NCBI GenBank assembly: GCA_026415695.1
Contig: JAOAGP010000029.1
Coordinates: 1 to 44,982 of the forward strand
Reading direction: 5' to 3'
DNA length: 44,982 bases
From: Thermodesulfovibrionales bacterium
Lineage (GTDB): Bacteria > Nitrospirota > Thermodesulfovibrionia > Thermodesulfovibrionales > Dissulfurispiraceae
Part shown: in pieces, positions 7,921 to 17,377 of the stretch
Layout: each line of letters starts with the position of its first letter
How positions within the stretch are numbered: the first letter of the stretch is position 1
The notes under the pieces: generated by a model
The model's database searches: none
What the model was told of the DNA's origin: nothing
Seen by the model: only the letters and a program-made list of their open reading frames with translations
Program-made: the position numbers and the translations under genes

Positions 7921-9208
7921 CAAAAACCCTTTTGTAGATGTAATCTACATGCCTTAAGTAGTAATCAAGATTGAATATCTCATCTATGTCTTGAGGTGAT
8001 AGGCGTTTTGATACTTCTGTATCTGAAACAACCAACGACTTAAAATCCAGAGATTCCTGCCAACTCTTCATCGCCAATGACTGAACGATGATGTAGGCAT
8101 CTTCCCTCGTCATCCCCTTTTCAGTAAGTGCAAGTAGTAGCCTTTGAGAGTTAAAAAGCCCAAAAGACTTGTTGAGGTTATTCTTCATGTTTTGTGGATA
8201 TACATGCAGATTTTTGAGTATGTTTGTCAGACGATTAAGCATGTAGTCAACAAGGATACAAGAGTCTGGTATTATGACCCTCTCCACAGATGAGTGTGAG
8301 ATATCCCTTTCGTGCCAAAGTGCTATGTTTTCAATGGCTGCAATGGCATTTGCCCTAACAACCCTTGCAAGACCTGACAGGTTTTCACATCCAACAGGGT
8401 TTCTCTTATGAGGCATCGCTGATGAGCCTTTTTGTCCGTGTGTAAATGGTTCTTCAGCCTCCCTGACCTCTGTCCTTTGAAGGTGTCTAATCTCAATAGC
8501 GATCTTTTCAATCATGGCTGAAAGTATGGCAAGTGTGGTCATAAATTCGGCGTGTCTGTCTCTTTGAATAACTTGGGTGGCAACAGGTTCAGGTATCAAT
8601 CCCAACCTCTTACAAACCTTCTCTTCAATTTCTGGAGGTATATTTGAAAATGTCCCAACCGCACCAGATAGTTTCCCAACCCTTACCGTCTCTTTAGCCT
8701 TTTTTAGTCTCTCAAGATTCCTTCTTGCCTCTTCATACCAAAGCACAAATTTTAGACCAAAGGTCATAGGTTCTGCATGAACCCCATGACTCCTGCCGAT
8801 ACAGGGGATTTCTTTGTAGCGTAGTGCTTGTTCCTTAAGCACTGACATCAGGTCTTTGACATCATCAATGATAATGTCTATAGATTGAACCATCAAAAGA
8901 CACATCGCAGTATCTGTCACATCAGAGGATGTCAATCCCTTATGCACATACCTTGAGGCATCACCAACATTTTCAGCAACTGATGTAAGGAAGGCTATGA
9001 CATCATGTTTTACAACCTGCTCTATTTCATCAATCCTCTTTACATCAAAATCAGCCCTTGATTTTATAATCTCAAGGTCTGATTGACTGATCTCTCCAAA
9101 TTCTGCCCATGCCTCACATACTGCTATTTCAACCTCAAGCCATTTGCGATACTTGTTTTCAAGACTCCATAGATTACCCATCCTTTGCAAAGTATATCTT
9201 TGTATCAA
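7907..9208 (-). CDS. purB: Adenylosuccinate lyase
   Basis: PurB acts twice in purine synthesis: it splits SAICAR to AICAR and adenylosuccinate to AMP, releasing fumarate. At 433 residues it is the size of the Bacillus/Thermotoga type. The fumarase/aspartase superfamily signature GSSAMPHKRNPVGCEN is present near residues 262-277, and the TSSDVTDTAMC loop and SHGVHAEPMTFG carry the other active-site motifs. purF lies 22 bp upstream on the same strand, which fits a purine sub-operon. The 3' end overlaps the next gene. Confidence 0.97.
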   Translation of the reverse strand: MIQRYTLQRMGNLWSLENKYRKWLEVEIAVCEAWAEFGEISQSDLEIIKSRADFDVKRIDEIEQVVKHDVIAFLTSVAENVGDASRYVHKGLTSSDVTDTAMCLLMVQSIDIIIDDVKDLMSVLKEQALRYKEIPCIGRSHGVHAEPMTFGLKFVLWYEEARRNLERLKKAKETVRVGKLSGAVGTFSNIPPEIEEKVCKRLGLIPEPVATQVIQRDRHAEFMTTLAILSAMIEKIAIEIRHLQRTEVREAEEPFTHGQKGSSAMPHKRNPVGCENLSGLARVVRANAIAAIENIALWHERDISHSSVERVIIPDSCILVDYMLNRLTNILKNLHVYPQNMKNNLNKSFGLFNSQRLLLALTEKGMTREDAYIIVQSLAMKSWQESLDFKSLVVSDTEVSKRLSPQDIDEIFNLDYYLRHVDYIYKRVFDAKD

Positions 9209-9230
9209 AGCAAAACCTCCTACGGTTTTT

Positions 9231-10652
9231 TTAGGTAAAAATTAACTCTAACTGATCAGATTTTTCAACAGGGAAGCTGATTGGATATTTATTATCAAAA
9301 CAAGCGGTGCAATAGTTTTCCGGATTAGGAACAACACTCTTTAGCCCTTCAAGCGACAGGTAGGCTAAAGTATCTGCTGTGATGTATTTTCTGATCTCCT
9401 CAATGAGATGGCTTGATGCAATGAGTTCTTGCCTTGTAGGTGTGTCTATGCCATAAAAACATGGACCTATCGTAGGCGGGGAACATATCCTCATGTGAAC
9501 CTCTTTTGCACCGCCGACCTCCCTAATCATCTTTACTATCTTTTTACTTGTAGTGCCACGGACTATTGAATCATCCACAACAACAACCTTTTTATTCTTG
9601 AGGAGGTCTCTTACAGGGTTGAGTTTAATCTTTACCCCAAAATGCCTAATGCTCTGTTTAGGTTCAATAAATGTCCTGCCAACATAATGGTTTCTTATTA
9701 AACCAAAGTCAAACCTAATCTTGCTCTCTGTTGAATAACCTATTGCTGCAGGGACACCGGAATCCGGAACAGGTATTACAATATCAGCATCAATCATTGA
9801 TTCCCTTGCAAGTTGTCTCCCTAATTCATTCCTAATAGTGTTTACACAAGTATGTCCAAAGATGTAGCTATCAGGACGAGAAAAATAGATAAACTCAAAT
9901 ATACAGAATGACTTCTTATTACTATTTGAGAATATAAACGACTCCAAGCCATTCTTATTTACACACACGATCTCACCCGGCTCTACATCTCTGATATACT
10001 CTGCACCAATCAAATCAAATGCTGAAGTCTCTGATGCAAAGACATAAGCACCATCTACAGAACCTAACACGAGGGGTCTTACACCAAAAGGGTCTCTCGC
10101 AGCAATGAGTTCATTTTGTCCTAAAAACAAGAGACTGAATGCCCCAGATACCTTTTTCAGTGTCTCTACTATCTTTGCAATCTTTTGTGATTGTTGACTC
10201 CTTGCAATTAGATGGAGTATTACTTCTGTATCTGAAGATGATTGAAAGATTGCCCCTTGAGATTCTAATTCCCTTCTTATAGGCTCTGCATTGATAAGAT
10301 TTCCATTGTGTGCAATAGCGATAGTGCCATAGGCATAATTTGCAATGAGTGGCTGGACATTTTTAAGGGAGCTCCCACCAGCAGTAGAATACCTGTTGTG
10401 TCCTATTGCTGAAAAACCGGGTAGTCTTTTAAGCCTCTTTTCAGAAAAGATATCAGCAACAAGCCCCATAGATTTTTCAATATGCAGTGTGTCACCGTCA
10501 CAAGCACAAATACCTGCACCTTCCTGCCCTCTATGTTGAAGGGCGTATAGACCTAAATATGTAAGGTTTGATGCCTCAGGATGTCCAAATACCCCAAAGA
10601 TACCGCATTCTTCTTTGATGTTATAAAAGGGCAAAAAGACATCTCTTGACAT
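9231..10652 (-). CDS. purF: Amidophosphoribosyltransferase
   Basis: PurF makes 5-phosphoribosylamine from PRPP and glutamine, the first committed step of purine synthesis. A 15-residue propeptide precedes the N-terminal nucleophile C16 ([10 protein letters not shown]), so processing is expected. The glutaminase domain (for example [11 protein letters not shown] and IAHNGNL) is followed by a phosphoribosyltransferase domain with the PRPP motif [13 protein letters not shown]. Cysteines in [24 protein letters not shown] and YCTACF match the Bacillus-type 4Fe-4S cluster sites, suggesting an oxygen-sensitive enzyme. The start codon abuts the trpS stop with no gap. Confidence 0.97.
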   Translation of the reverse strand: MSRDVFLPFYNIKEECGIFGVFGHPEASNLTYLGLYALQHRGQEGAGICACDGDTLHIEKSMGLVADIFSEKRLKRLPGFSAIGHNRYSTAGGSSLKNVQPLIANYAYGTIAIAHNGNLINAEPIRRELESQGAIFQSSSDTEVILHLIARSQQSQKIAKIVETLKKVSGAFSLLFLGQNELIAARDPFGVRPLVLGSVDGAYVFASETSAFDLIGAEYIRDVEPGEIVCVNKNGLESFIFSNSNKKSFCIFEFIYFSRPDSYIFGHTCVNTIRNELGRQLARESMIDADIVIPVPDSGVPAAIGYSTESKIRFDFGLIRNHYVGRTFIEPKQSIRHFGVKIKLNPVRDLLKNKKVVVVDDSIVRGTTSKKIVKMIREVGGAKEVHMRICSPPTIGPCFYGIDTPTRQELIASSHLIEEIRKYITADTLAYLSLEGLKSVVPNPENYCTACFDNKYPISFPVEKSDQLELIFT

Positions 10653-11639
10653 CTAAATCAACCCCATTGTTTCCTTCATAATACTCATAGTCTCAGATGC
10701 CGCTTTTTGTGCCCTCTTTGACCCTTCATATGCAATATCCATCAACAAGTCTGGCTTTGATGTGAGTTCCTGCCTTTTATCCCATATTGGTTGAAGCCTT
10801 GATACCACATTATTGACCAGAATCTTCTTACAATCAATACACCCAATTCCAGCTGATACACATCCTTGAGATACTTGTTTGAGTTCATCATCAGAGGAGA
10901 AAAACTTGTGTAGTTGATATGCTGGGCATATATCGGGGTTGCCCTTATCAGTTCGCCTTTTTCTTGCAGGGTCAGTCATCATGGTCATTATCTTTTGCCT
11001 TACAACATCAGGTGAATCAGATAGGTATATAGCATTGTCATAACTCTTTGACATCTTTCTGCCGTCAACACCAAGCACCTTTGGAAACTCTGTTAGTAAC
11101 GCCTCTGGTTCAGGGAAGACCTCACCATACAAATAGTTAAACCTCCTTGCAATCTCTCGTGATATCTCTAAATGAGGCACTTGGTCAATGCCTACAGGAA
11201 CATAGTTTGCCCTGTATATGATTATATCTGCCGTTTGAAGCACAGGGTAGCCTAAAAACCCGTATGTGTTTATATCCTTGTCCTGAATCTCCTGTTGCTT
11301 TTCCTTATAAGTAGGAACCCTTTCAAGCCATCCAACCGGTGTAATCATAGATAGTATTATGTGAAGTTCTGCATGTTGAGGCACCATTGACTGAATAAAT
11401 ATTGTTGATTTGTTTGGATCTAACCCTGCAGATATAAAATTCATCAAAAGGTCAATAGTGTTTTCCTTTATAACCTTTGGATTTACATACCCTGTGGTAA
11501 GTGCATGCCAATCCGCAACAAAGTAATAGCATTCATAGTTATCTTGGATGTCAACCCAGTTTTTTAAAGCACCAATAAGATTCCCTAAATGAAGTTTACC
11601 ACTTGGCTGCATGCCACTAAGCACCCTTTTTTGCTGCAT
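10653..11639 (-). CDS. trpS: Tryptophanyl-tRNA synthetase
   Basis: This class I aminoacyl-tRNA synthetase charges tRNA-Trp. At 328 residues it is the compact bacterial form. The ATP-binding HIGH-type motif is PSGKLHLGN (about 12-20) and the second signature is KMSKS. The sequence DWHALTT and the interior GIDQVPHLE are typical of TrpS. A good Shine-Dalgarno (GGAGGGAAG) precedes the ATG. It lies 17 bp after the M50 protease gene and is directly followed by purF, so it belongs to the same long minus-strand transcript. I see no T-box or trp attenuator in the short upstream gap. Confidence 0.97.
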   Translation of the reverse strand: MQQKRVLSGMQPSGKLHLGNLIGALKNWVDIQDNYECYYFVADWHALTTGYVNPKVIKENTIDLLMNFISAGLDPNKSTIFIQSMVPQHAELHIILSMITPVGWLERVPTYKEKQQEIQDKDINTYGFLGYPVLQTADIIIYRANYVPVGIDQVPHLEISREIARRFNYLYGEVFPEPEALLTEFPKVLGVDGRKMSKSYDNAIYLSDSPDVVRQKIMTMMTDPARKRRTDKGNPDICPAYQLHKFFSSDDELKQVSQGCVSAGIGCIDCKKILVNNVVSRLQPIWDKRQELTSKPDLLMDIAYEGSKRAQKAASETMSIMKETMGLI

Positions 11640-11656
11640 CTTCCCTCCTGTATATC

Positions 11657-12325
11657 TTAAAGCAATTCCAAAAAACCCAAGACCAACTTAACCAATGGAT
11701 AAACAAAAAAACTGGTCAATCCAGTAATAATTAACAACAACACTATCACAAAACCAAAGGGTTCAATCTTATCAAAGATCATGGAATATCTGTATGGCAA
11801 AATACCTGCTACTACCCTTCCTCCATCAAGTGGGGGTATGGGTAGCATGTTGAAAACCGCAAGTATGACATTTACCAAAACACTCGTCTTGAGCATCAAA
11901 GCAATTGGTTTCAGAGTCTGCTCAAAAACATCATCTGATATAAGAACTGATGACGGTATGAGCACATACTTAAGTAAAAGAATGCTTATTGTTGCGATGA
12001 TGAGATTGCTTATAGGACCTGCAGCTGCACATAATGCCATATCCCTTGAAGGATTAGCAAAATTCCTTGTATTTATAGGGACGGGCTTTGCATATCCAAA
12101 TACAAACTGACCACTCGTCATCACAAAGAGGGCAAGAGGCATGATAACGGTACCTATGATATCAATGTGGGCAAGAGGATTTAATGTGAGTCTGCCCAAC
12201 ATCTTTGCAGTTGGGTCTCCTAACTTGTATGCCATGAGCCCATGAGAGAGTTCATGAATTACAACAGCAAAAAGTATAGGCAACGCTGATATTGCAATCT
12301 GTCTGATAACGCTATCAAATTCCAT
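11657..12325 (-). CDS. Site-2 protease family (M50) membrane metalloprotease
   Basis: This 222-residue integral membrane protein has the zinc-binding HELSH motif (H24, E25, H28) in its first membrane segment and the second signature [11 protein letters not shown] near 159-169, which supplies the third metal ligand. Several hydrophobic segments complete the core. There is no PDZ domain, so it is a minimal member, as found in many bacteria next to trpS or scpA. Such proteases cut membrane-embedded substrates; the substrate here is unknown. Its start overlaps the end of hemB by 11 bp, which implies translational coupling. Confidence 0.92.
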   Translation of the reverse strand: MEFDSVIRQIAISALPILFAVVIHELSHGLMAYKLGDPTAKMLGRLTLNPLAHIDIIGTVIMPLALFVMTSGQFVFGYAKPVPINTRNFANPSRDMALCAAAGPISNLIIATISILLLKYVLIPSSVLISDDVFEQTLKPIALMLKTSVLVNVILAVFNMLPIPPLDGGRVVAGILPYRYSMIFDKIEPFGFVIVLLLIITGLTSFFVYPLVKLVLGFLELL

Positions 12326-13295
12326 CTTCAGACAATACCTTTACAATATCCTTTGCAAAATAAGTGATGATGATGTCTGCACCTGCTCTTTTGATAGATG
12401 TTACAACCTCCATCATTACCCTATATTCATCTATCCACCCTAACCTACCCCCTGCCTTTATCATTGCATATTCACCACTTACATTATAGGCTGCAACAGG
12501 AACTGAAAAATACGACTTCACATCAGAAATCACATCAAGGTAACTTAAGGCTGGCTTTACCATCACAATATCTGCACCTTCTTCAATATCAAGTGCTACC
12601 TCTCTTAATGCCTCCCTCCTGTTAGAGGGATCCATCTGATAGGATCTTCTATCACCAAACATAGGGGCTGATTTTGCTGCTTCTCTAAAAGGACCATAGA
12701 AAGCGGATGCGTATTTTGCTGAATAAGACATAATCGGGATGTCTATAAATCCCTCTGAATCTAATGCGTTTCTAATAGCCTTCACCCTACCATCCATCAT
12801 ATCTGATGGTGCTACGATATCGGCACCTGCCCTTGCATGACTTACTGCACTCATTGCGAGGATTTGGATGGTCTTGTCATTGTCAATCATACCATTTGAG
12901 ATAATGCCACAATGTCCGTGATCAGTGTATTCACACAGACAAACATCAGTGATAATCAGTATATCCTTTACCTTAGACTTTATCTCTCTTACCGCTGTCT
13001 GAATAATACCTTCATCACTGTAGGCATCACTGCCAAAAGGGTCTTTGTGATCTGGTATACCAAAGAGTATAACACCAAGGATACCCAACGACCTAACGCT
13101 CTCAACCTCTTCAACAATACAATCAATGGACATCTGGTAACAACCGGGCATGGCGTCTATTTCTTTTTTAATGCCATGTCCAGTTGTTACAAAGAGTGGA
13201 TAAATGAGGTCTCTTTTATTGATAGAGGTCTCCCTGATCAGAGCCCTTAAAAACTCTGTTTTGCGGAGCCTTTTAGGTCGGTGTATCGGAAACAT
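12315..13295 (-). CDS. hemB: Delta-aminolevulinic acid dehydratase (porphobilinogen synthase)
   Basis: HemB joins two 5-aminolevulinates to form porphobilinogen in haem synthesis. Counting from the ATG at 13295, the protein has 326 residues. The catalytic zinc cysteines are C119, C121 and C129 in [13 protein letters not shown], marking the zinc-dependent class. The two substrate lysines are K194 ([14 protein letters not shown]) and K247 ([10 protein letters not shown]). A TTG one codon upstream also reads in frame, but the ATG is better spaced from the AGGAG. The gene is 6 bp after the HesB-like gene and overlaps the M50 gene, so iron-sulfur and haem genes share this run. Confidence 0.97.
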   Translation of the reverse strand: MFPIHRPKRLRKTEFLRALIRETSINKRDLIYPLFVTTGHGIKKEIDAMPGCYQMSIDCIVEEVESVRSLGILGVILFGIPDHKDPFGSDAYSDEGIIQTAVREIKSKVKDILIITDVCLCEYTDHGHCGIISNGMIDNDKTIQILAMSAVSHARAGADIVAPSDMMDGRVKAIRNALDSEGFIDIPIMSYSAKYASAFYGPFREAAKSAPMFGDRRSYQMDPSNRREALREVALDIEEGADIVMVKPALSYLDVISDVKSYFSVPVAAYNVSGEYAMIKAGGRLGWIDEYRVMMEVVTSIKRAGADIIITYFAKDIVKVLSEDGI

Positions 13296-13301
13296 CAACT
13301 C

Positions 13302-13646
13302 CTAAACAGCAGACGGACCACAACTGCCAGGATTACATGATGAGGAACCGCTGGCACAAGATGGGATACCTCCTGTCATTATAAAGCCCTCTCTTTCGTC
13401 ATCTTGGTAGTAATCAAGTTCCATCCCTGCAAGTCCATAAAAGATGCTGTTGTCTATGAAAACCTTCAATCCATCCTTTTCAATAACCTGATCTGTGGCA
13501 AGAGACTTCTCGTCTATGTCTAATCCGTATGAAGGACCACAACAACTCTCACCAATCTTATAAATCCTCAATCCCCAATCTTCCTTTCCTTCAGCAGAAA
13601 GTATCTCCTTTGCCTTTAATGCTGCCTTTGAAGAAACTGTTAACAC
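13302..13646 (-). CDS. HesB/IscA-like iron-sulfur protein with a cysteine-rich tail
   Basis: The protein has 114 residues and starts at a GTG with a strong AGGAGGG Shine-Dalgarno. The first 90 residues resemble the HesB/IscA/ErpA A-type fold (helix AALKAKEILSAEG, then LRIYKIGESCCGPSYGLDI, then GLKVFIDNSIFYGLAGMELDY). Instead of the usual single Cys it has adjacent C35-C36. The C-terminus is a Ser/Gly/Cys-rich tail with C97, C104 and C109 in place of the family's CGCG motif. It probably binds or delivers iron-sulfur clusters or metal, but the residue pattern differs from true IscA. It leads the minus-strand run ending at 6985, directly before hemB. Confidence 0.75.
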   Translation of the reverse strand: MLTVSSKAALKAKEILSAEGKEDWGLRIYKIGESCCGPSYGLDIDEKSLATDQVIEKDGLKVFIDNSIFYGLAGMELDYYQDDEREGFIMTGGIPSCASGSSSCNPGSCGPSAV

Positions 13647-13734
13647 AATATCCCTCCTGATTTTTTTGATGATTTTAGGATAATTGACTAATGACTAAAA
13701 AAGCAAATTTATAGTGGTTTAGTTTATACTTTTA

Positions 13735-14799
13735 ATGATGCTTTTAATAAACAAATCAATACTCAAAGAACTCATCATAGCGTTCCTTATTGCACTTGTG
13801 TTTTTAAACTTCACTATAATGACGGAAAAGCTCCTGCGTCTAAGCAAGTTATTCGCCACTGTGGGTATCAACATCTTTGACATATTGAAGATAATCCTTT
13901 TTATACAGCCTGAATTACTTATCATCACCTTGCCTATGTCACTTTTACTTTCAACACTTGTAGTCTATGGAAGGATGAATGCCGACAATGAGATTACTAT
14001 CCTTAAGACATCTGGCATTTCTTTTTTTAACATCTCACGACCTGTTATGTATCTCGGGTTAGGATGTCTTGTAATATCCTTCGTTATGAGTTTTTATTTA
14101 GGACCAAAGGGAAGTGTAGCACTAAAAAGGATGATTACAGAGATACTCACCATACGCGCCCCGCTTGTAATAGAAGAAGGGATATTCAACACCGCATTTA
14201 AAGACATCCTAATACTTGTAAAAGAAAAACCTGACCCCACATCCCTAAAGGAGATATTCATAGTTGACGATAGAGATGCAACAGAACAAAAGATCCTCAT
14301 AGCCAATGAAGGCAAGGTCTCAATCGTAGGTGACTCCATAGGATTCTCTCTAAAGCAAGGAAGAATATACATAATCAAGGCAGATACAACCACTGAGATA
14401 CAGTTTGGGCATTATTTCTTCAAGTTAACACCTCATGTAGAATATCACAAGGTGTCTCCTACTGAGATGACTCCAGCCCAACTACTACAAGAGGCAGAAA
14501 AAAACCCTGATAAAAGGAATATCTATCTTATTGAATACCATCGGAGGTTTTCACTGCCTTTGATGTGCCTGATAATCATGCTACTTGCACCATCGCTTGC
14601 CCTTAAAGCAGGTAAGGTAGGAAGATTAGGTGGTTTATCCATCGGATTACTGGTATTTGGGGTCTATTACACCCTTATGATATACACTGAAAATCTTGCA
14701 GTAAGTAAAAAGATACCAACCATAGTTGGTTCATGGACAGCCTTCACTGTCTTTACCATATTCTCAATACTAATCGTAGTAAGGGTGAATAAAAAGTGA
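13735..14799 (+). CDS. lptF: LPS export system permease LptF
   Basis: LptF is one of the two inner-membrane permease subunits of the LptBFG transporter that extracts lipopolysaccharide. The 354-residue protein has the family topology: N-terminal membrane segments (about 10-30, 45-75 and 95-120), a periplasmic beta-rich domain (about 130-255), then three C-terminal segments from about 265 onward. The sequence MNADNEITILKTSGIS is the conserved cytoplasmic coupling region of LptF/LptG. It overlaps lptG by 4 bp. Its start is divergent from the HesB-like gene, with 88 bp between them. The F/G assignment rests on gene order and could be swapped. Confidence 0.93.
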   Translation: MMLLINKSILKELIIAFLIALVFLNFTIMTEKLLRLSKLFATVGINIFDILKIILFIQPELLIITLPMSLLLSTLVVYGRMNADNEITILKTSGISFFNISRPVMYLGLGCLVISFVMSFYLGPKGSVALKRMITEILTIRAPLVIEEGIFNTAFKDILILVKEKPDPTSLKEIFIVDDRDATEQKILIANEGKVSIVGDSIGFSLKQGRIYIIKADTTTEIQFGHYFFKLTPHVEYHKVSPTEMTPAQLLQEAEKNPDKRNIYLIEYHRRFSLPLMCLIIMLLAPSLALKAGKVGRLGGLSIGLLVFGVYYTLMIYTENLAVSKKIPTIVGSWTAFTVFTIFSILIVVRVNKK

Positions 14800-15893
14800 A
14801 ATTGATCCAACGCTACTTTATTTTCGAATTCTTAAAGACACTATCTGTTATTGCATTGGGTTCATCAATAGTCTTTAGCATCGTTGGTTTTGTAGATAGA
14901 ATGGCTTCCTTGATGGCACACAATCCCCCAAACTATCTTCTCCTAAAATACATACTTTTTAGCGTGCCTAAATACATTTACTACTTATTACCCATGTCCG
15001 TTTTGTTTAGTGCCTTGATCGTTTTTTCAAGGGCAGTAAATACATTTGAGATTACGGCTATAAGGTCTGCAGGAGGGAACATAAAGGCGCTGCTTAAGCC
15101 ATTCTTTGTAATAGGTCTGATACTGACAATTCTTGGCTTCTTAATAGGTGAGGTAGTAAGCCCAAATTCAAATAAAAAAATCCATGCTATAAGAGACAAC
15201 ATCATAAACAAAAAAAAGACCATCACCATGAAGGAAGGCGTGTTGTATATGAGAGGTAAAGATGGGTCAATCATAAGGATATCCTTGTATCTCCCTGAAA
15301 TTAAGACCTGTAAAGGTATTACCATATTTTCACTTAAGGACGGTCTGTTGCATCAAAGGATTGATGCAAAAGAGGCGATATGGCAGGAAAACTCTTGGCT
15401 TCTAAAGGATGTATTCATTAATGATGTCCAGAACAGCAGATTTACAACCCTAAAAGAAATGAGCCTTACAAATATAGACTCGCCAAATATCTTTCAAGAA
15501 GAGATGTGGACACCAGAAGAACTAACACTCAAGGAATTAATAGACTTTAGAAGCAGGCTTAATTCAGCAGGGTTTAAAAACATGAGGCTTGATGTGGACA
15601 TCTCCTCAAGAATCATCTACTCATCCATAAACTTTATAATGCTCATGCTTGGGATTTCATTGCCACTTTGCGGTAGTAGTTTATACCTCAAGATCTTATC
15701 AATCAGTCAAAAGCACAGCAACGCTATCACAGCAGGCATAGGTGTGGTGATAAGTGTTTTTTACTGGCTCGGCTATACACTGAGTCTGTCTTTAGGCTAC
15801 GCTGGGGCACTACCACCATTTCTGGCACCACTAATAATGCCTACATTTTTCTTGGCATTTTCATTAACGCTATTTAGACACATAAAAGAATGA
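14796..15893 (+). CDS. lptG: LPS export system permease LptG
   Basis: This is the second permease subunit of the LPS exporter, 365 residues, with the same layout as LptF: membrane segments at the N-terminus, the conserved coupling motif (NTFEITAIRSAGGNIKA, about 87-103), a periplasmic domain and C-terminal membrane segments. It starts with GTG, overlapping the lptF stop (GTGA). The pair implies an outer membrane with lipopolysaccharide. lptB and lptA are not in the window. The archease gene follows after 14 bp. Confidence 0.93.
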   Translation: MKLIQRYFIFEFLKTLSVIALGSSIVFSIVGFVDRMASLMAHNPPNYLLLKYILFSVPKYIYYLLPMSVLFSALIVFSRAVNTFEITAIRSAGGNIKALLKPFFVIGLILTILGFLIGEVVSPNSNKKIHAIRDNIINKKKTITMKEGVLYMRGKDGSIIRISLYLPEIKTCKGITIFSLKDGLLHQRIDAKEAIWQENSWLLKDVFINDVQNSRFTTLKEMSLTNIDSPNIFQEEMWTPEELTLKELIDFRSRLNSAGFKNMRLDVDISSRIIYSSINFIMLMLGISLPLCGSSLYLKILSISQKHSNAITAGIGVVISVFYWLGYTLSLSLGYAGALPPFLAPLIMPTFFLAFSLTLFRHIKE

Positions 15894-15907
15894 TTAGGTA
15901 GGTAATC

Positions 15908-16330
15908 ATGGCAACAGAGATGTTAAACATAAGTGGTGATGTGGGAATAAAGGTAAGTAATTCAGATATTGTGAGCACCCTACAGGAAACATGTGTAAGC
16001 ATGTATAACCTGATAACAGACATACAAAACATTGAAATAAGTCAGTCAATAGAGATACATCTTGAAGAAGACAGCATAGAAGCATTAGTAGTATGCTTAC
16101 TAAATGAATTGTTGTTTATCTTTGACACAAACGGTTTTGTTGGACGATTAGTAAACATTGATTTATCTGAAACAGGCGGGATATTTAAGATTAAGGCATC
16201 AGTAAAAGGTGAAATCTTTAATCCACAAAAGCATCAAAGGAAACTCCTCATAAAGGCTGCTACATACCACAACCTTTCAGTGATAATTGAAGAGGATTAT
16301 TGTATGATTCAGGTTGTCTTTGATATATAA
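15908..16330 (+). CDS. Archease family protein
   Basis: The 140-residue protein matches the archease family (PF01951), compact proteins that activate the RNA ligase RtcB. Supporting features are the central helix IEALVVCLLNELLFIFDTNGF (compare the family's 'ALL..WLNELLYLFD'), the strand IFKIKASVKGEIFN, and the C-terminal LLIKAATYHNLSVI stretch followed by an acidic strand. The length is typical (about 140). No rtcB gene is present in the window. The gene sits 14 bp after lptG and 18 bp before mscS, so it is probably co-transcribed with envelope genes, which says little about its partner. Confidence 0.85.
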   Translation: MATEMLNISGDVGIKVSNSDIVSTLQETCVSMYNLITDIQNIEISQSIEIHLEEDSIEALVVCLLNELLFIFDTNGFVGRLVNIDLSETGGIFKIKASVKGEIFNPQKHQRKLLIKAATYHNLSVIIEEDYCMIQVVFDI

Positions 16331-16348
16331 ATACTGTTATATTTTGAT

Positions 16349-17377
16349 ATGCAAGACATCGGTTTAGTAACTCTTTCACTCCTTATAACAGTTGCCTCCT
16401 TTGTCATACTACTGATTATCAGGTCTTTAATCTTAAGACAAATCAAGATTATCGTCTCAAAAACACCATATCAGATAGATACAATAATACTGAAATCCAT
16501 CAAGATGCCTTCAATCTTTTTATGCCTTGCGTTGTCAATATTTATCGGTCTTGAGGTCATTAACCTACCTGTTAAACAACATGAAACTGCAAATAAGGTG
16601 CTTTATATCTTGATAATATTCTCTGTCTCTCTTGCTATAGCAAATGTGGTAAGTCGTTTATTTAAAAACTATGTGGACAGATTAGAAATTCCATTCCCCT
16701 CAACAAAACTCTTTTATGGCATCTTAAAGGGCGTCATCATTGCAATAGGACTTGTTATCATCCTGTCGGTCCTTGGTATATCAATAGCCCCTGTCTTGAC
16801 TGCACTTGGTGTTGGTGGTTTGGCAGTAGCACTTGCCCTCAAGGATACATTAGAAAACCTTTTTGCTGGGATGCACATACTCTTTGAAAAGACCATACGA
16901 GTGGGTGACTTTATCAGACTTGAAAACGGGCAGGAAGGTTTTGTAGAGGATATAACTTGGAGAACCACGAGGATAAAGACTGTACAAAATAATATGGTCA
17001 TCATTCCAAATAGTAAATTATCTCAAAGTATAGTGCTAAATCTTTCATTACCTGATAACAAGATGTCGCTAAACATCCCGATAAGTGTTAGTTATGATTC
17101 AGACATCAAAAAGGTGGAAGACATCTTAATAGATGAGGTCAAAAAGGCTATGACAGAGGTCAAAGATATCGTTGAGGACTTTGAACCTATTGTGAGGCTT
17201 AATCCGGGTTTTTCAGAAAGCTCAATAGATTTTACATTGATATGTCAGATAAGACATCCCGACAAACAATACATCGTTGCCCATGAATTGAGAAAAAGGA
17301 TATTTAAGAGGTTTAAAGAAGAAGGCATAGAGATTCCCTATCCTCAAAGGGTCGTTCATTTAGTCACACCAAGATGA
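16349..17377 (+). CDS. mscS: MscS-family small-conductance mechanosensitive channel
   Basis: This is an inner-membrane tension-gated channel that relieves hypo-osmotic stress. The 342-residue protein has N-terminal membrane helices (about 5-25, 50-70 and 85-105), then the pore-lining helix region PVLTALGVGGLAVALALKDTLENLFAG (about 147-173). The cytoplasmic beta domain follows, with the conserved RVGDFIRLENGQEGFVEDI and NNMVIIPNSKL stretches, and then the alpha/beta vestibule. It has two more membrane helices than E. coli MscS may have at the N-terminus; the boundary is approximate. The 3' end overlaps the glycosyltransferase gene by 4 bp. Confidence 0.93.
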   Translation: MQDIGLVTLSLLITVASFVILLIIRSLILRQIKIIVSKTPYQIDTIILKSIKMPSIFLCLALSIFIGLEVINLPVKQHETANKVLYILIIFSVSLAIANVVSRLFKNYVDRLEIPFPSTKLFYGILKGVIIAIGLVIILSVLGISIAPVLTALGVGGLAVALALKDTLENLFAGMHILFEKTIRVGDFIRLENGQEGFVEDITWRTTRIKTVQNNMVIIPNSKLSQSIVLNLSLPDNKMSLNIPISVSYDSDIKKVEDILIDEVKKAMTEVKDIVEDFEPIVRLNPGFSESSIDFTLICQIRHPDKQYIVAHELRKRIFKRFKEEGIEIPYPQRVVHLVTPR

